Shown: piece after piece, positions 26,740 to 34,622 of the stretch
How positions within the stretch are numbered: position 1 is the stretch's first letter
Layout: every line of letters starts with the position of its first letter
Source of the DNA: an uncultured Pelagibacteraceae bacterium
GTDB taxonomy: Bacteria > Pseudomonadota > Alphaproteobacteria > Pelagibacterales > Pelagibacteraceae
Assembly (NCBI GenBank): GCA_902534735.1
Contig: CACARD010000002.1
Span: forward strand, 78,520 to 142,519
Length of the DNA stretch: 64,000 bases
Direction of reading: 5' to 3'
Translations under genes and position numbers: made by a program
Notes under the pieces: generated by a model
What the model was told of the DNA's origin: nothing
Database searches by the model: none
What the model saw: the letters and a program-made list of their open reading frames with translations, nothing else

Positions 26740-27483
26740 TTAAATGAAATCAATTATTAACTTAGCGCTACTAACAAGAATTAAAGCGTAAATGATATTA
26801 TAAAATAAATTTTCCTCAATTATTTTAAGTAATTTGTAACCTATAAAAATTCCAATAAGTGCTAGGGGAAAGAGAGTAACTGATTGATATAAAGTATCAA
26901 AATTCATCATAGATAAATAAACATACAGAGGAAGCTTAATTAGATTAACACAACTAAAAAAAATAATTCTTGTGCCAACATAAATTTCTTTTTTCATTCT
27001 TAGTGGAAGCAAATAAAGACTTGTAGGAGTTCCTCCCGCATGAACACAAAAACTTGAAAAACCAGCAATGGATGAACAAATAGCCCCTTTAAAAAAGTTT
27101 TTTTTTGCCGGTATAGTTTTTTCTTTTTTAAATAAAAAATAATGACCAGAAAATAAAAAACCCATTATTCCAACTATTAACTTAAGCAAATCCTCAGAAA
27201 AATAAGTAAATGTAAATGAGCCAATTATTATTCCAATAGCTGCAAATGGAACTATTAATTTAAGTGTTCCAAAATCAAACTCTCTTCTAAATCTATAAAC
27301 TGCAATAATGTCTGAAAAAATTAATATTGGTAAAATAATTGCAAGTGCTTGATTTAATGACATTACTACTGTCATTAATGGAACTGAAATTAATGATATT
27401 GATCCACCTAAACCTGATTTAGCAATTCCATATAATACGATAGCTGGAACAACGCTAACAAAGAATAATAAATTTATCTCCAT
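26740..27483 (-). CDS. TSUP (TauE/SafE) family permease
   Basis: A 247-residue member of the TauE/SafE family with seven to eight membrane segments. The first signature is GIAKSGLGGSISLISVPLMTVVMSLNQALAI, and the second half has GAICSSIAGFSSFCVHAGGTPTSLYLLPL. It is shorter than the permease at 7.6 kb and only distantly similar, so the substrate need not be sulfite. The stop lies just upstream of the TPP riboswitch, outside its control. It follows the ABC-2 exporter and two micropeptide genes on the same strand. Confidence 0.8.
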   Translation of the reverse strand: MEINLLFFVSVVPAIVLYGIAKSGLGGSISLISVPLMTVVMSLNQALAIILPILIFSDIIAVYRFRREFDFGTLKLIVPFAAIGIIIGSFTFTYFSEDLLKLIVGIMGFLFSGHYFLFKKEKTIPAKKNFFKGAICSSIAGFSSFCVHAGGTPTSLYLLPLRMKKEIYVGTRIIFFSCVNLIKLPLYVYLSMMNFDTLYQSVTLFPLALIGIFIGYKLLKIIEENLFYNIIYALILVSSAKLIIDFI

Positions 27484-27489
27484 TATAAA

Positions 27490-27654
27490 TTAGAAATATA
27501 GTAATAAAGATAAAACCACTAATATTAAAACTAATATGATGACAGCTATGTAATTGAGTTTAATTTTAAATTTGCTTAATAAAAATTCATTAATTTTTTC
27601 CCAGAAAATAATAATTAAAATTAATAGTACTGCTGGAAGAATAAATTTAATCAT
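27490..27654 (-). CDS. Membrane micropeptide
   Basis: A 54-residue protein starting MIKFILPAVLLILIIIFWEK, with a second hydrophobic helix near the C-terminus (LNYIAVIILVLILVVLSLLLYF). An earlier ATG would add 20 residues but would overlap the preceding micropeptide gene, so the start at 27654 is preferred. It has two membrane spans joined by a short basic loop. It lies 6 bp upstream of the TSUP permease, in the same run of genes. It resembles the preceding micropeptide in size and layout. No known family; seen only as a small hydrophobic protein. Confidence 0.6.
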   Translation of the reverse strand: MIKFILPAVLLILIIIFWEKINEFLLSKFKIKLNYIAVIILVLILVVLSLLLYF

Positions 27655-27662
27655 AAATCTAT

Positions 27663-27830
27663 TTACATCAAAAAATACATCAATCCAAATATAACAAGTA
27701 TAATTATTATCCAAATTGAAAAATTAGATATCAATTGTTTAATATTTGAGTTTGATCTGAGAAAATTAGGTAGAACTAATATTAAGACTAATATTAAAAA
27801 TATTGCAGGAATTATCTGATCAACAGTCAA
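27663..27830 (-). CDS. Membrane micropeptide with TTG start
   Basis: An open frame of 55 codons beginning with TTG, one base after the stop of the ABC-2 permease gene and 8 bp before the next micropeptide. The product has two hydrophobic helices: VDQIIPAIFLILVLILVLP and SIWIIIILVIFGLMYFLM, linked by a polar stretch (NFLRSNSNIKQLISN). The tight packing in an uninterrupted minus-strand run and clean two-helix pattern support a real gene. It may be a small subunit of the exporter or of the TSUP permease, which is inference. Confidence 0.55.
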   Translation of the reverse strand: MTVDQIIPAIFLILVLILVLPNFLRSNSNIKQLISNFSIWIIIILVIFGLMYFLM

Positions 27831-27831
27831 A

Positions 27832-28599
27832 TTAATTTTTTATATTATAACCTTTTTTAAGTATAATTGAGACAAGAGTTACACATACAATTAAAAATAT
27901 AAACATTGTTGAAATACTTATCCAAATATCAAAATCAGAAACTCCATAAAATGCAAACCTCAGCCCATTAATTAAATATACTACAGGATTAAAATAAGTG
28001 ACTGTTTGCCAGAAACTTGGAAGCATATCTAGCGAATACAAACTTCCACCTAAGAATACCATTGGTGTTATGACAATTGTTGGTATTATAGACATTTGCT
28101 CGAAATTTTTACTAAGAAGTCCAATTAAAAACCCAAATAAAGCAAAAGTAAAAGCAACTAGAATTAATAAGAAAATCATTAGTAAAGGAAACTTTACATT
28201 TACTTCTGCAAAGAAAAGTGAAGTGCAGAAAATTACTGCAGCAACAATTAAGGTTTTAGTTGCACCTGCACCAACATAAGCAATTACAATTTCTACAGTA
28301 GAAATTGGAGCTGCTAAAATTTCATAAATTGTTCCATTAAATTTAGGAAAAAAAATTCCAAAAGAAGTATTACTGATAGATTGCGTTAATAATGTTAACA
28401 TCAATAATCCTGGAACTATATAAGAGCCATAACTAATGCCATCAATTTTTTGTACATAATCCCCGATTACCGAGCCGAATACTATAAAGTATAGTGAAGT
28501 AGATAAAACTGGAGAAAGAAGAGATTGTATTAATGTTCTTCTAAATCTATCCATTTCATGAAAATAAATTGCTCTTAATGCGTAAAAATTAATCCTCAT
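27832..28599 (-). CDS. ABC-2 type exporter permease
   Basis: A 255-residue membrane protein of the ABC-2 family with six membrane helices. It starts with MRINFYALRAIYFHEMDRFRRTLIQSLLSPVLSTSLYFIVFGSV, the usual cytoplasmic helix and first span, and has PMVFLGGSLYSLDMLPSFWQTVTYFNPVVYLINGLRFAFYGV, the ABC-2 signature of drug, polysaccharide or lipid exporters (NodJ/DrrB-like). It overlaps the ATPase gene by 11 bp. Substrate unknown. Confidence 0.88.
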   Translation of the reverse strand: MRINFYALRAIYFHEMDRFRRTLIQSLLSPVLSTSLYFIVFGSVIGDYVQKIDGISYGSYIVPGLLMLTLLTQSISNTSFGIFFPKFNGTIYEILAAPISTVEIVIAYVGAGATKTLIVAAVIFCTSLFFAEVNVKFPLLMIFLLILVAFTFALFGFLIGLLSKNFEQMSIIPTIVITPMVFLGGSLYSLDMLPSFWQTVTYFNPVVYLINGLRFAFYGVSDFDIWISISTMFIFLIVCVTLVSIILKKGYNIKN

Positions 28600-29524
28600 T
28601 ATTTTCCTTTACCAATGTCACAAAAATCTTTTCAAGATTATTTTGCTCTGTTTTTAAGTCTCTCATCCTCAAACCTGCATTTTTTAAATCTTGAAGCATC
28701 TTTGTAATACCTGTTCTTTCAGCATGTAAGTTATAGTTGTAAATTAATGAATAATTATCATTAGAGATTGATAGATTATATTCATCAAGTTCTGATGGAA
28801 TTTTTTCAACTTTATCCTGCAACTCAATAGTTAATTTTTTATGACCCATCTTTTTTAATAAATCTATTTTATTATCAACAACAATGATTTCTCCTTGATT
28901 AATTACAGCAACTCGGTCTGCGATTGCCTCTGCTTCTTCAATATAGTGTGTTGTTAAAATTATAGTTACTCCAGTTTTCCTTAATCCCTCTACAACTTTC
29001 CACATATCTTTTCTCAATTCTACATCTACGCCTGCCGTTGGTTCATCAAGAAATAATATCGAAGGTTCATGAGATAATGCTTTTGCTATCATTACACGTC
29101 TTTTCATTCCCCCTGAAAGCTGATTTAATCTTAAATCTTTTTTATCCCATAAACTAAAATCTTTTAGAACTTTTTCTATATGTTGGGGGTTTGGCTTTTT
29201 TCCATATAAGCCTCTTGAATATGAAACATTGTTAAAAACTGTTTCAAATTGTTCTAGTGAAATTTCTTGGGGGACCAGTCCTATTCTTGATCTTGTTTCT
29301 CTATAATCTTTTATAATATCAAAACCATCTACTGTAATTACTCCAGAAGTTGGTTTAACTATACCACATACAATACTTATCAGTGTAGTTTTGCCAGCTC
29401 CATTTGGTCCAAGCATAGCAATAATTTCACCTTGCTTTATATTTAGATTAACAGTTTTTAAAGCGTTAAATCCATTATCGTATACCTTTGAAAGGCCATC
29501 AATTGTTATTAAATCTTTAGTCAT
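28589..29524 (-). CDS. ABC exporter ATPase
   Basis: A 311-residue ATP-binding subunit of the DrrA/NodI/CcmA class. Walker A is GPNGAGKTT near residue 39-47, the signature is LSGGMKRRVMIAKAL, Walker B is ILFLDEPTAGVD, and the switch histidine follows in LTTHYIEEAE. A C-terminal extension of about 80 residues (after residue 220) is typical for this group. With the downstream ABC-2 permease it forms an exporter of unknown substrate, probably a dimer of each subunit. Confidence 0.92.
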   Translation of the reverse strand: MTKDLITIDGLSKVYDNGFNALKTVNLNIKQGEIIAMLGPNGAGKTTLISIVCGIVKPTSGVITVDGFDIIKDYRETRSRIGLVPQEISLEQFETVFNNVSYSRGLYGKKPNPQHIEKVLKDFSLWDKKDLRLNQLSGGMKRRVMIAKALSHEPSILFLDEPTAGVDVELRKDMWKVVEGLRKTGVTIILTTHYIEEAEAIADRVAVINQGEIIVVDNKIDLLKKMGHKKLTIELQDKVEKIPSELDEYNLSISNDNYSLIYNYNLHAERTGITKMLQDLKNAGLRMRDLKTEQNNLEKIFVTLVKENNED

Positions 29525-29557
29525 TATCTGAGGTCTTAATTTGATATAGAGATGTTT

Positions 29558-30001
29558 TTAGTGACAAGCAATATTATATTTTTTTAATCTCCAATAATTG
29601 TATGGCCATGGAGTTAAAAATCCAACTAAAAGCATTATTGGTACTACCCACCAATTTAAAATAGCTCCACCTGTTAAAATTACATCTGTGAGGTTCATGG
29701 CTATTTCCATACTGACCATTGATATAAAGCTCATACCAAGCGCAGTCTTTAATGCTTTGGAAAAATCAAGTTTTTGTCTTAGTAAAATTATAGTTTCTAA
29801 AATAATACTTGTAATCAAACCATTTATAATTGCTAAAGTCATGATGGCTAAAACAGGCCAGGGAATTCCTGTTATCTGAAAATACAATATAGTTCCAAAG
29901 TCACCAATTGCACAGCCTAGTAAACACCAAGCAGTATTTTTTGCGCTTCTTTTCCAAGTATGCTTGCATGACCAATTAAAATTAATTGCTTCTGAACTCA
30001 T
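29558..30001 (-). CDS. DUF4396 membrane protein
   Basis: A 147-residue protein with four membrane helices and an N-terminal polar segment CKHTWKRSAKNTAWCLLGCAIGDFGT, where histidine and cysteines near the first helix recall DUF4396. Other landmarks are ITGIPWPVLAIMTLAIINGLITSIILET, MSFISMVSMEIAMNLTD, and the final WWVVPIMLLVGFLTPWPYNYWRLKKY. Methionine/histidine clusters (MSMEIAM) suggest metal handling, possibly copper, but this is inference. It overlaps the cytochrome c gene by 4 bp. Confidence 0.78.
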   Translation of the reverse strand: MSSEAINFNWSCKHTWKRSAKNTAWCLLGCAIGDFGTILYFQITGIPWPVLAIMTLAIINGLITSIILETIILLRQKLDFSKALKTALGMSFISMVSMEIAMNLTDVILTGGAILNWWVVPIMLLVGFLTPWPYNYWRLKKYNIACH

Positions 30002-30426
30002 TGTTTGCTCATTTCTAAATGATATTCATAAATATCATCTTTCCAATAAGATTTAATGTACGAAAGAATGTTATCAATACCTTCATCACTTATTTTATCA
30101 CCAAAACCCATCATCTTGCCTTCATAATTTTTTATCAATTTAGCAAATCCATACTTTATCATTCTATGTAGTAACTCATCTGTATGATGCCAAGTATGAC
30201 CAGTTCCATTTAAAGGGGGTGCTTTTCTATGCCCATCTTCATCTAAACCTTGCCAATTTGTAGCTCCAGCTAAATTTGCTTGGTGACAAGAAACACAATA
30301 TTGATTGTATAATATCTTGCCATTTTTAATTGCTTCTAATGAATCTCTTGTTATGGGGTAGTGCGAATGAGAGAAAGCAGTATCTGCGTAAAATAAAACA
30401 ATAAGAATAAAAAAATACTTTTTCAT
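29998..30426 (-). CDS. Periplasmic class I cytochrome c
   Basis: A 142-residue protein with a signal peptide (MKKYFFILIVLFYADTAFS) and one haem motif CVSCH (Cys44, Cys47, His48). The likely axial methionine lies in GKMMGFGDKISDEGIDNILSYIKSYW, the usual C-terminal cytochrome c helix. Two extra histidines (GHTWHHTDEL) sit in the middle. It would carry electrons in the periplasm. It overlaps the cytochrome c' gene by one base and DUF4396 by 4 bp. Confidence 0.9.
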   Translation of the reverse strand: MKKYFFILIVLFYADTAFSHSHYPITRDSLEAIKNGKILYNQYCVSCHQANLAGATNWQGLDEDGHRKAPPLNGTGHTWHHTDELLHRMIKYGFAKLIKNYEGKMMGFGDKISDEGIDNILSYIKSYWKDDIYEYHLEMSKQ

Positions 30427-30890
30427 TAGTGTGGAGCCCTATATCTGCTATGACAAGCTTTACAGCTCGACCACATATATTGTTTCAAAGCTGCTCTAAA
30501 ATCATCTTGGTCTTCTATAATTGAGGCTAGTTTTATCATTTGATCAGATGATTTTTTCATTAGAGCATTAAATTCATCTTTTTCTTCCCAAATAATTGGT
30601 AAAGCCTCTGTTCCATGTCCCTCTTTTGTATTTTCTGGAAATAAATTTAGTAATTCTAAATAATTATCACTCATCCTAATCATTAGTTTTTTTGAGTCCT
30701 CAATTTCAACTTCGTTAAGCAAAATACTAATTCTTTTTGCTAGTTTATAATTTTGACTGAATAAAGATTTTCTTTTCTTTATAATGTCTTTTGCACTTTC
30801 TTCTGATAAAACATTAGAGTTAAATGAAAAAGAAAGTGCTACAATAAACATTATTTTGAAAATATTATTTATTTTTATAAAATAGCTCAT
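30426..30890 (-). CDS. Cytochrome c'-like protein
   Basis: A 154-residue secreted protein with a C-terminal haem motif CKACH, nine residues from the end, the layout of class II cytochromes (four-helix bundle cytochrome c'). Four helices are visible before it (KDIIKKRKSLFSQNYKLAKRI, SKKLMIRMSDNYLELL, EKDEFNALMKKSSDQMIKLA, DFRAALKQYMW). A signal segment (FKIMFIVALSFSFNSNVLS) leads it. I chose the ATG at 30890 over a longer frame. That start shares its bases with the divergent b561 ATG. Cytochromes c' bind NO and CO and are often paired with cytochrome b561, as here. Confidence 0.88.
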   Translation of the reverse strand: MSYFIKINNIFKIMFIVALSFSFNSNVLSEESAKDIIKKRKSLFSQNYKLAKRISILLNEVEIEDSKKLMIRMSDNYLELLNLFPENTKEGHGTEALPIIWEEKDEFNALMKKSSDQMIKLASIIEDQDDFRAALKQYMWSSCKACHSRYRAPH

Positions 30891-31416
30891 GTCGAATAGT
30901 ATAGCATTACAATATAGTTGGTTAGCTAAATTTTTCCATTGGTTCACTTTGCTCCTTCTAATTGCTCAGATACCAATGGGGTTTATTTTAGTCAGATTGG
31001 ATTTTTCGGATTTAAGAATAACTATAGAAAATGTGCACGTAATTGTTGGAATATCTATATTTTACATAACTTTATTTAGGTTAATTTATAAATTTTTTAG
31101 CAAGTCCCCAAAACTAATGCCTGAGGCATTCTTTGGACAAAACTTGATTGCGAAATTGAATCATTTCGCTCTTTATGTCGCACTTTTAACAATAACAACA
31201 TCAGGAATTTTAAAAAAGCTATTTAATGGTGAAAAACTAAATTTTTTTATTTTTAAATTAAGGATTGAAGATAACTTTGATTTAGCAGATCAATTTTATA
31301 ATGTTCACGTTATTTCAAATTATACATTAATAGTTTTAATCTCATTGCATATTTTTGCAGTTTTGTTTCATCAAATATTTTTGAAAGAAAACATCTTGAA
31401 AAGAATGACCAGATAA
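30889..31416 (+). CDS. Cytochrome b561-type membrane protein
   Basis: A 175-residue prokaryotic cytochrome b561 with four membrane helices and the haem b histidines in AKFFHWFTLLLL, NVHVIVGISIFY, LNHFALYVALL and VHVISNYTLIVLISLHIFAVLFHQ. It would pass electrons between quinol and periplasmic carriers. Its ATG and that of the cytochrome c' gene on the other strand share CATG (30888-30891), so neither has room for a separate 5' leader. The thioredoxin-fold gene follows after 13 bp. Confidence 0.9.
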   Translation: MSNSIALQYSWLAKFFHWFTLLLLIAQIPMGFILVRLDFSDLRITIENVHVIVGISIFYITLFRLIYKFFSKSPKLMPEAFFGQNLIAKLNHFALYVALLTITTSGILKKLFNGEKLNFFIFKLRIEDNFDLADQFYNVHVISNYTLIVLISLHIFAVLFHQIFLKENILKRMTR

Positions 31417-31429
31417 TTAAATAGAGCTC

Positions 31430-31804
31430 ATGAAAAAATATTTTGTCTTTTTTATTTTATTCTTGATACCAAATATCTCATTTGGTTTTGAAAAAACCAC
31501 AAACTTTGATCTGAAAAAATTATTTGAAATTCAAAAATCTGGTAAAACAATTGTTATTAATTCTTGGAATGAATATTGTTCAACTTGCGCAGCACAAACA
31601 AAAGTTTTCGATCAAGCAATGAAAGACTTTAAGGATGTAGAATTTTTATTCTATGAGCAAACAGAACATGAAGATATTGCTAAAGCTTTAGGTGTAAATT
31701 ATTGGACTACAATAGTAGTTTTTAAAGGTGAAAGTGAAGTAGCAAGAGAAATTGGTTTAACTGACAAAGACCAAATATATAATTTAATAAACAAAGGGAT
31801 ATAA
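31430..31804 (+). CDS. Periplasmic thioredoxin-fold protein
   Basis: A 124-residue secreted protein: signal peptide MKKYFVFFILFLIPNISFG, then a thioredoxin-like fold with NSWNEYCSTCAAQTKVF (Cys50, Cys53). The CSTC motif at the helix start and TTIVVFKGESEVAREIGLTDKDQI near the C-terminus fit a thioredoxin/DsbD-gamma-like domain. The cis-proline seen in most thioredoxins is replaced by threonine (WTTIVVF). Probably in the b561 operon, where it could reduce apocytochrome cysteines or another periplasmic disulfide. Confidence 0.82.
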   Translation: MKKYFVFFILFLIPNISFGFEKTTNFDLKKLFEIQKSGKTIVINSWNEYCSTCAAQTKVFDQAMKDFKDVEFLFYEQTEHEDIAKALGVNYWTTIVVFKGESEVAREIGLTDKDQIYNLINKGI

Positions 31805-31810
31805 TTCCTT

Positions 31811-31830
31811 TTTACCTCCCCTTTCGAGGA
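31811..31830. other. Small hairpin carrying SD-like and anti-SD-like arms
   Basis: The arms ACCTCC and GGAGGT pair around an 8-base loop in the 155-bp gap between the convergent thioredoxin-fold and ald genes. The second arm extends to GAGGAGGTGA, a full Shine-Dalgarno; the first resembles the 16S anti-SD. An extra imperfect pairing (GAATTCAACA with TGTTAAATTC, 31832-31872) lies beyond. It lacks a T run after the stem and so is not a clean terminator. Its role is unknown. Confidence 0.45.
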
Positions 31831-31959
31831 GGTGAATTCAACAAAAAAGAGAGAAATAAATGAATGTTAAATTCAGGAATAATTTTTTAAATTATGACTG
31901 CTATATAGAATTAATTTTTTTTTTGTCAATTTATGAAAAAGCAAGAAAAATTAGGGATT

Positions 31960-33078
31960 TTAATTAAGCAATGCCTTTTGAGCTGGTAAATAATCATGAC
32001 CAAATACATCAGCAACAGCTTTATGAGTAACACCTCCTTTAAATACATTTAATCCTGCTTGAAAATTTTGATCATCATTTAAAGCTTTTAAGTACCCATC
32101 TTTTGCTAGTTTAGATAAAAAAGGAAGAGTTGCTTTATTCAATGCAATTGTTGATGTTCTAGGAACACCACCGGGCATATTTGCAACACAATAATGAATT
32201 ATATCATCTATTATAAAAGTTGGTTCTGCAAAAGTAGTCGGTTTACTGGTTTCAACACATCCTCCTTGATCAATTGCAACATCTACAATTACTGATCCCC
32301 TTTTCATTTTTTTTAACATATTCTTTGTAACTAATTTTGGTGCCTCAGCACCTGGTATCAAAACTCCACCTACTAACAAATCACATTCAGAAATTAATTT
32401 TTCTAAATCAGTTTTGTCGCTTAAGTTGGGAATTATTTTGTCTCCAAATATTTGGGAAAGTTCGTTTAATCTTTTTTCAGATTTATCTACAATATTAACC
32501 TTGGCTTTCATGCCTGTTGCAATTATAGCAGCATTTTCTCCTACTACTCCACCTCCAAGTATAACTACATTTCCAGGCTCTACACCAGGAGCTCCTCCTA
32601 ACAAAAGACCACGGCCTTTTTGATTTTTTTCTAAACAATGTGCACCTGCTTGAACTGACATTCTTCCTGCTACTGCACTCATTGGTGCTAGCAAAGGAAG
32701 TCTTCCGTTGTTATCTGTGACTGTTTCATAAGCGATGCATATTGATTTGCTGTCTATTAAGCCTTGTGTCAGTTCCTTAGCTGCAGCAAGATGAAGATAT
32801 GTGAAGACAACTTGATTTTCTCTTATCATTTTTACTTCACTAGATTGTGGCTCTTTAACTTTAACGATGATGTCAGAGTCGTTAAATATATCTTCAGCTG
32901 TATTAACTATTTTTGCTCCGCTTGATACGTAATGATCGTTTTCAAATCCTGCTTCAAAACCTCCATTATTTTCAATTAAAACTTCATGGCCATTAGAGGT
33001 TAATGCCTTTACACTTTCGGGAGTGAGTCCAATTCTATTTTCTTGAGGCTTTATTTCTTTTGGAACCCCGATTTTCAT
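31960..33078 (-). CDS. ald: Alanine dehydrogenase
   Basis: A 372-residue NAD-dependent alanine dehydrogenase that oxidises L-alanine to pyruvate and ammonium. Landmarks: MKIGVPKEIKPQENRIGLTPESV, the lysine/histidine catalytic region YLHLAAAKELT, the nucleotide-binding VVILGGGVVGENAAIIA, and HYCVANMPGGVPRTST. Length is normal. It follows the class III aminotransferase with a 9-bp gap on the same strand. That pairing is the standard taurine-pyruvate aminotransferase/alanine dehydrogenase couple, in which Ald regenerates the pyruvate amino acceptor and releases taurine nitrogen as ammonium. Confidence 0.95.
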   Translation of the reverse strand: MKIGVPKEIKPQENRIGLTPESVKALTSNGHEVLIENNGGFEAGFENDHYVSSGAKIVNTAEDIFNDSDIIVKVKEPQSSEVKMIRENQVVFTYLHLAAAKELTQGLIDSKSICIAYETVTDNNGRLPLLAPMSAVAGRMSVQAGAHCLEKNQKGRGLLLGGAPGVEPGNVVILGGGVVGENAAIIATGMKAKVNIVDKSEKRLNELSQIFGDKIIPNLSDKTDLEKLISECDLLVGGVLIPGAEAPKLVTKNMLKKMKRGSVIVDVAIDQGGCVETSKPTTFAEPTFIIDDIIHYCVANMPGGVPRTSTIALNKATLPFLSKLAKDGYLKALNDDQNFQAGLNVFKGGVTHKAVADVFGHDYLPAQKALLN

Positions 33079-33087
33079 AGAATTAAA

Positions 33088-34449
33088 TTAATTTTTTTTG
33101 CTTTTTGAATAGTTGGTAATACCAGTTCTTAGTTTCTCTATTATTTCATCAATATGTTTTTTTTCACAGATAAACATTGGAGCAATAATTAAACAATCTC
33201 CAGTCGCTTTAAAGTTAACTCCTGCATCATAACAGTGTTTGAAACATGTAAATCCTGCTGCGCCAGGTTTTTTATGCATTTTAATATCAATACCACCCAT
33301 CATTCCATAACCTCTTATGTTATCAACAACATCAATATCTTTTAAAGACATTAAACCTTCTTGGAAATATGGAGATAAATTTTTTGCTCTATTAAAGATA
33401 TCATCTTTTTCAAAAATATCTTGAACCGCTAAGCCTGCAGCTACTGAGACAGGAATTCCAGAGTAAGTGTAACCATGAAATAATTCTATTGTTCCTTTTG
33501 GAGATCCATCCATAACTGTGTCATAAATTTCTTCTTTACACGCAACTGCACCTAAAGGACTTATTCCATTTGTTGTAGCTTTAGCCATTGTTATAATATC
33601 AGGTGTAACTCCGTATTCTTGAGATGCAAAAGGCGAACCAGTTCTTCCCCAACCTGTAATAACTTCGTCAAAAACTAATAAAATACCATGCTTATCGCAA
33701 ATTTCTCTTAGTCTTTGTAAATATCCTTTTGGTGGAACTAAAGTTCCTGTTGATCCAGCAATTGGTTCAACAATGCAAGCTGCAATATTTTCTGAACCAA
33801 AATTTGTACAAATTCTCTCAAGATCTTCTGCCATCTCTGCGCCAGTTTCAGGTTGACCTGAAACAAATTTATGCTCTGGTAAATGTGTATGTCTCATGTG
33901 AAGAACACCTGGCATCAAAACATTGGCAAATGTTTTCACGTTGTTAATCATTCCGCCAACAGAAGTAGCTCCAATATTCATTCCATGATAGCCTCTTTCT
34001 CTTCCAACAAACCTAAATCTATGTCCTTCACCTCTTGCTTTATGATATGCAACTGCAATTTTAATTGCTGTTTCAACAGCGGTAGATCCACAAATTGTAT
34101 AAAAAATTCTATTTAAATTTCCTGGTGTATGTTTAGAAATTTTTGTTGCAAGTTCAAATGAACCACCAAAACCTTGTTGAAATGGTTGAGCATAATCTAA
34201 TTTTTTTAACTGATTTGTAATTGCATTAATTATTTCTTCTCTTCCGTGTCCTAATGGATTGCAAAATAATCCTGAGCTTGCATCTATCTGAGTTTGGCCT
34301 TGATGATTTTTTAAATAAACACCTTTTGCTTCTACAATTAATCTTGGAGACTCTTTAAAATCTCTATTAGATGTAAATGGCATCCAATGTTCATTTAAAG
34401 AATTTGGTATTTGAGGTTTTTCTGAACTCATAATTATGTTCCGATTCAT
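33088..34449 (-). CDS. tpa: Class III aminotransferase, probable taurine-pyruvate aminotransferase
   Basis: A 453-residue omega-amino acid:pyruvate aminotransferase type enzyme. It shows HWMPFTSNRDFKESPRLIVEAKGVYLKNHQGQ, DASSGLFCNPLGHGR, GSTAVETAIKIA, LLVFDEVITGWGRTG and the PLP lysine in MAKATTNGISPLGAV. Sequence alone would also allow beta-alanine or gamma-aminobutyrate as amino donor. Divergent tauABC and co-directional ald make taurine the best guess, giving sulfoacetaldehyde for Xsc and alanine for Ald. The start may be at 34449 or six codons later at 34431, where a weak GGAA precedes the ATG. Confidence 0.83.
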   Translation of the reverse strand: MNRNIIMSSEKPQIPNSLNEHWMPFTSNRDFKESPRLIVEAKGVYLKNHQGQTQIDASSGLFCNPLGHGREEIINAITNQLKKLDYAQPFQQGFGGSFELATKISKHTPGNLNRIFYTICGSTAVETAIKIAVAYHKARGEGHRFRFVGRERGYHGMNIGATSVGGMINNVKTFANVLMPGVLHMRHTHLPEHKFVSGQPETGAEMAEDLERICTNFGSENIAACIVEPIAGSTGTLVPPKGYLQRLREICDKHGILLVFDEVITGWGRTGSPFASQEYGVTPDIITMAKATTNGISPLGAVACKEEIYDTVMDGSPKGTIELFHGYTYSGIPVSVAAGLAVQDIFEKDDIFNRAKNLSPYFQEGLMSLKDIDVVDNIRGYGMMGGIDIKMHKKPGAAGFTCFKHCYDAGVNFKATGDCLIIAPMFICEKKHIDEIIEKLRTGITNYSKSKKN

Positions 34450-34622
34450 AGACTAATTATATAAATTAACCAGTAAATTTTAGTCATACTTGCTATGTTA
34501 AATGACCGCAACTATAGGTTGTAAGTTATGACTTTTGAAGCCTGTGTAATTTATTCATCATTTACTTAAAAGAAAATTTAAACTTAAATATCGATAATTA
34601 AATTTAATTAACAGGAGATGAA

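Noticed and set aside
31860..31967. 35-codon plus-strand frame between the thioredoxin-fold and ald genes
   Set aside because: Weak ribosome-binding site, overlaps the end of ald, poly-T-derived phenylalanine run; looks like chance.
34480..34545. Loose inverted repeat AGTCATA...TATGACT in the tpa-tauA gap
   Set aside because: Only 7 bp arms with a long spacer in AT-rich DNA; no second copy elsewhere to support an operator.
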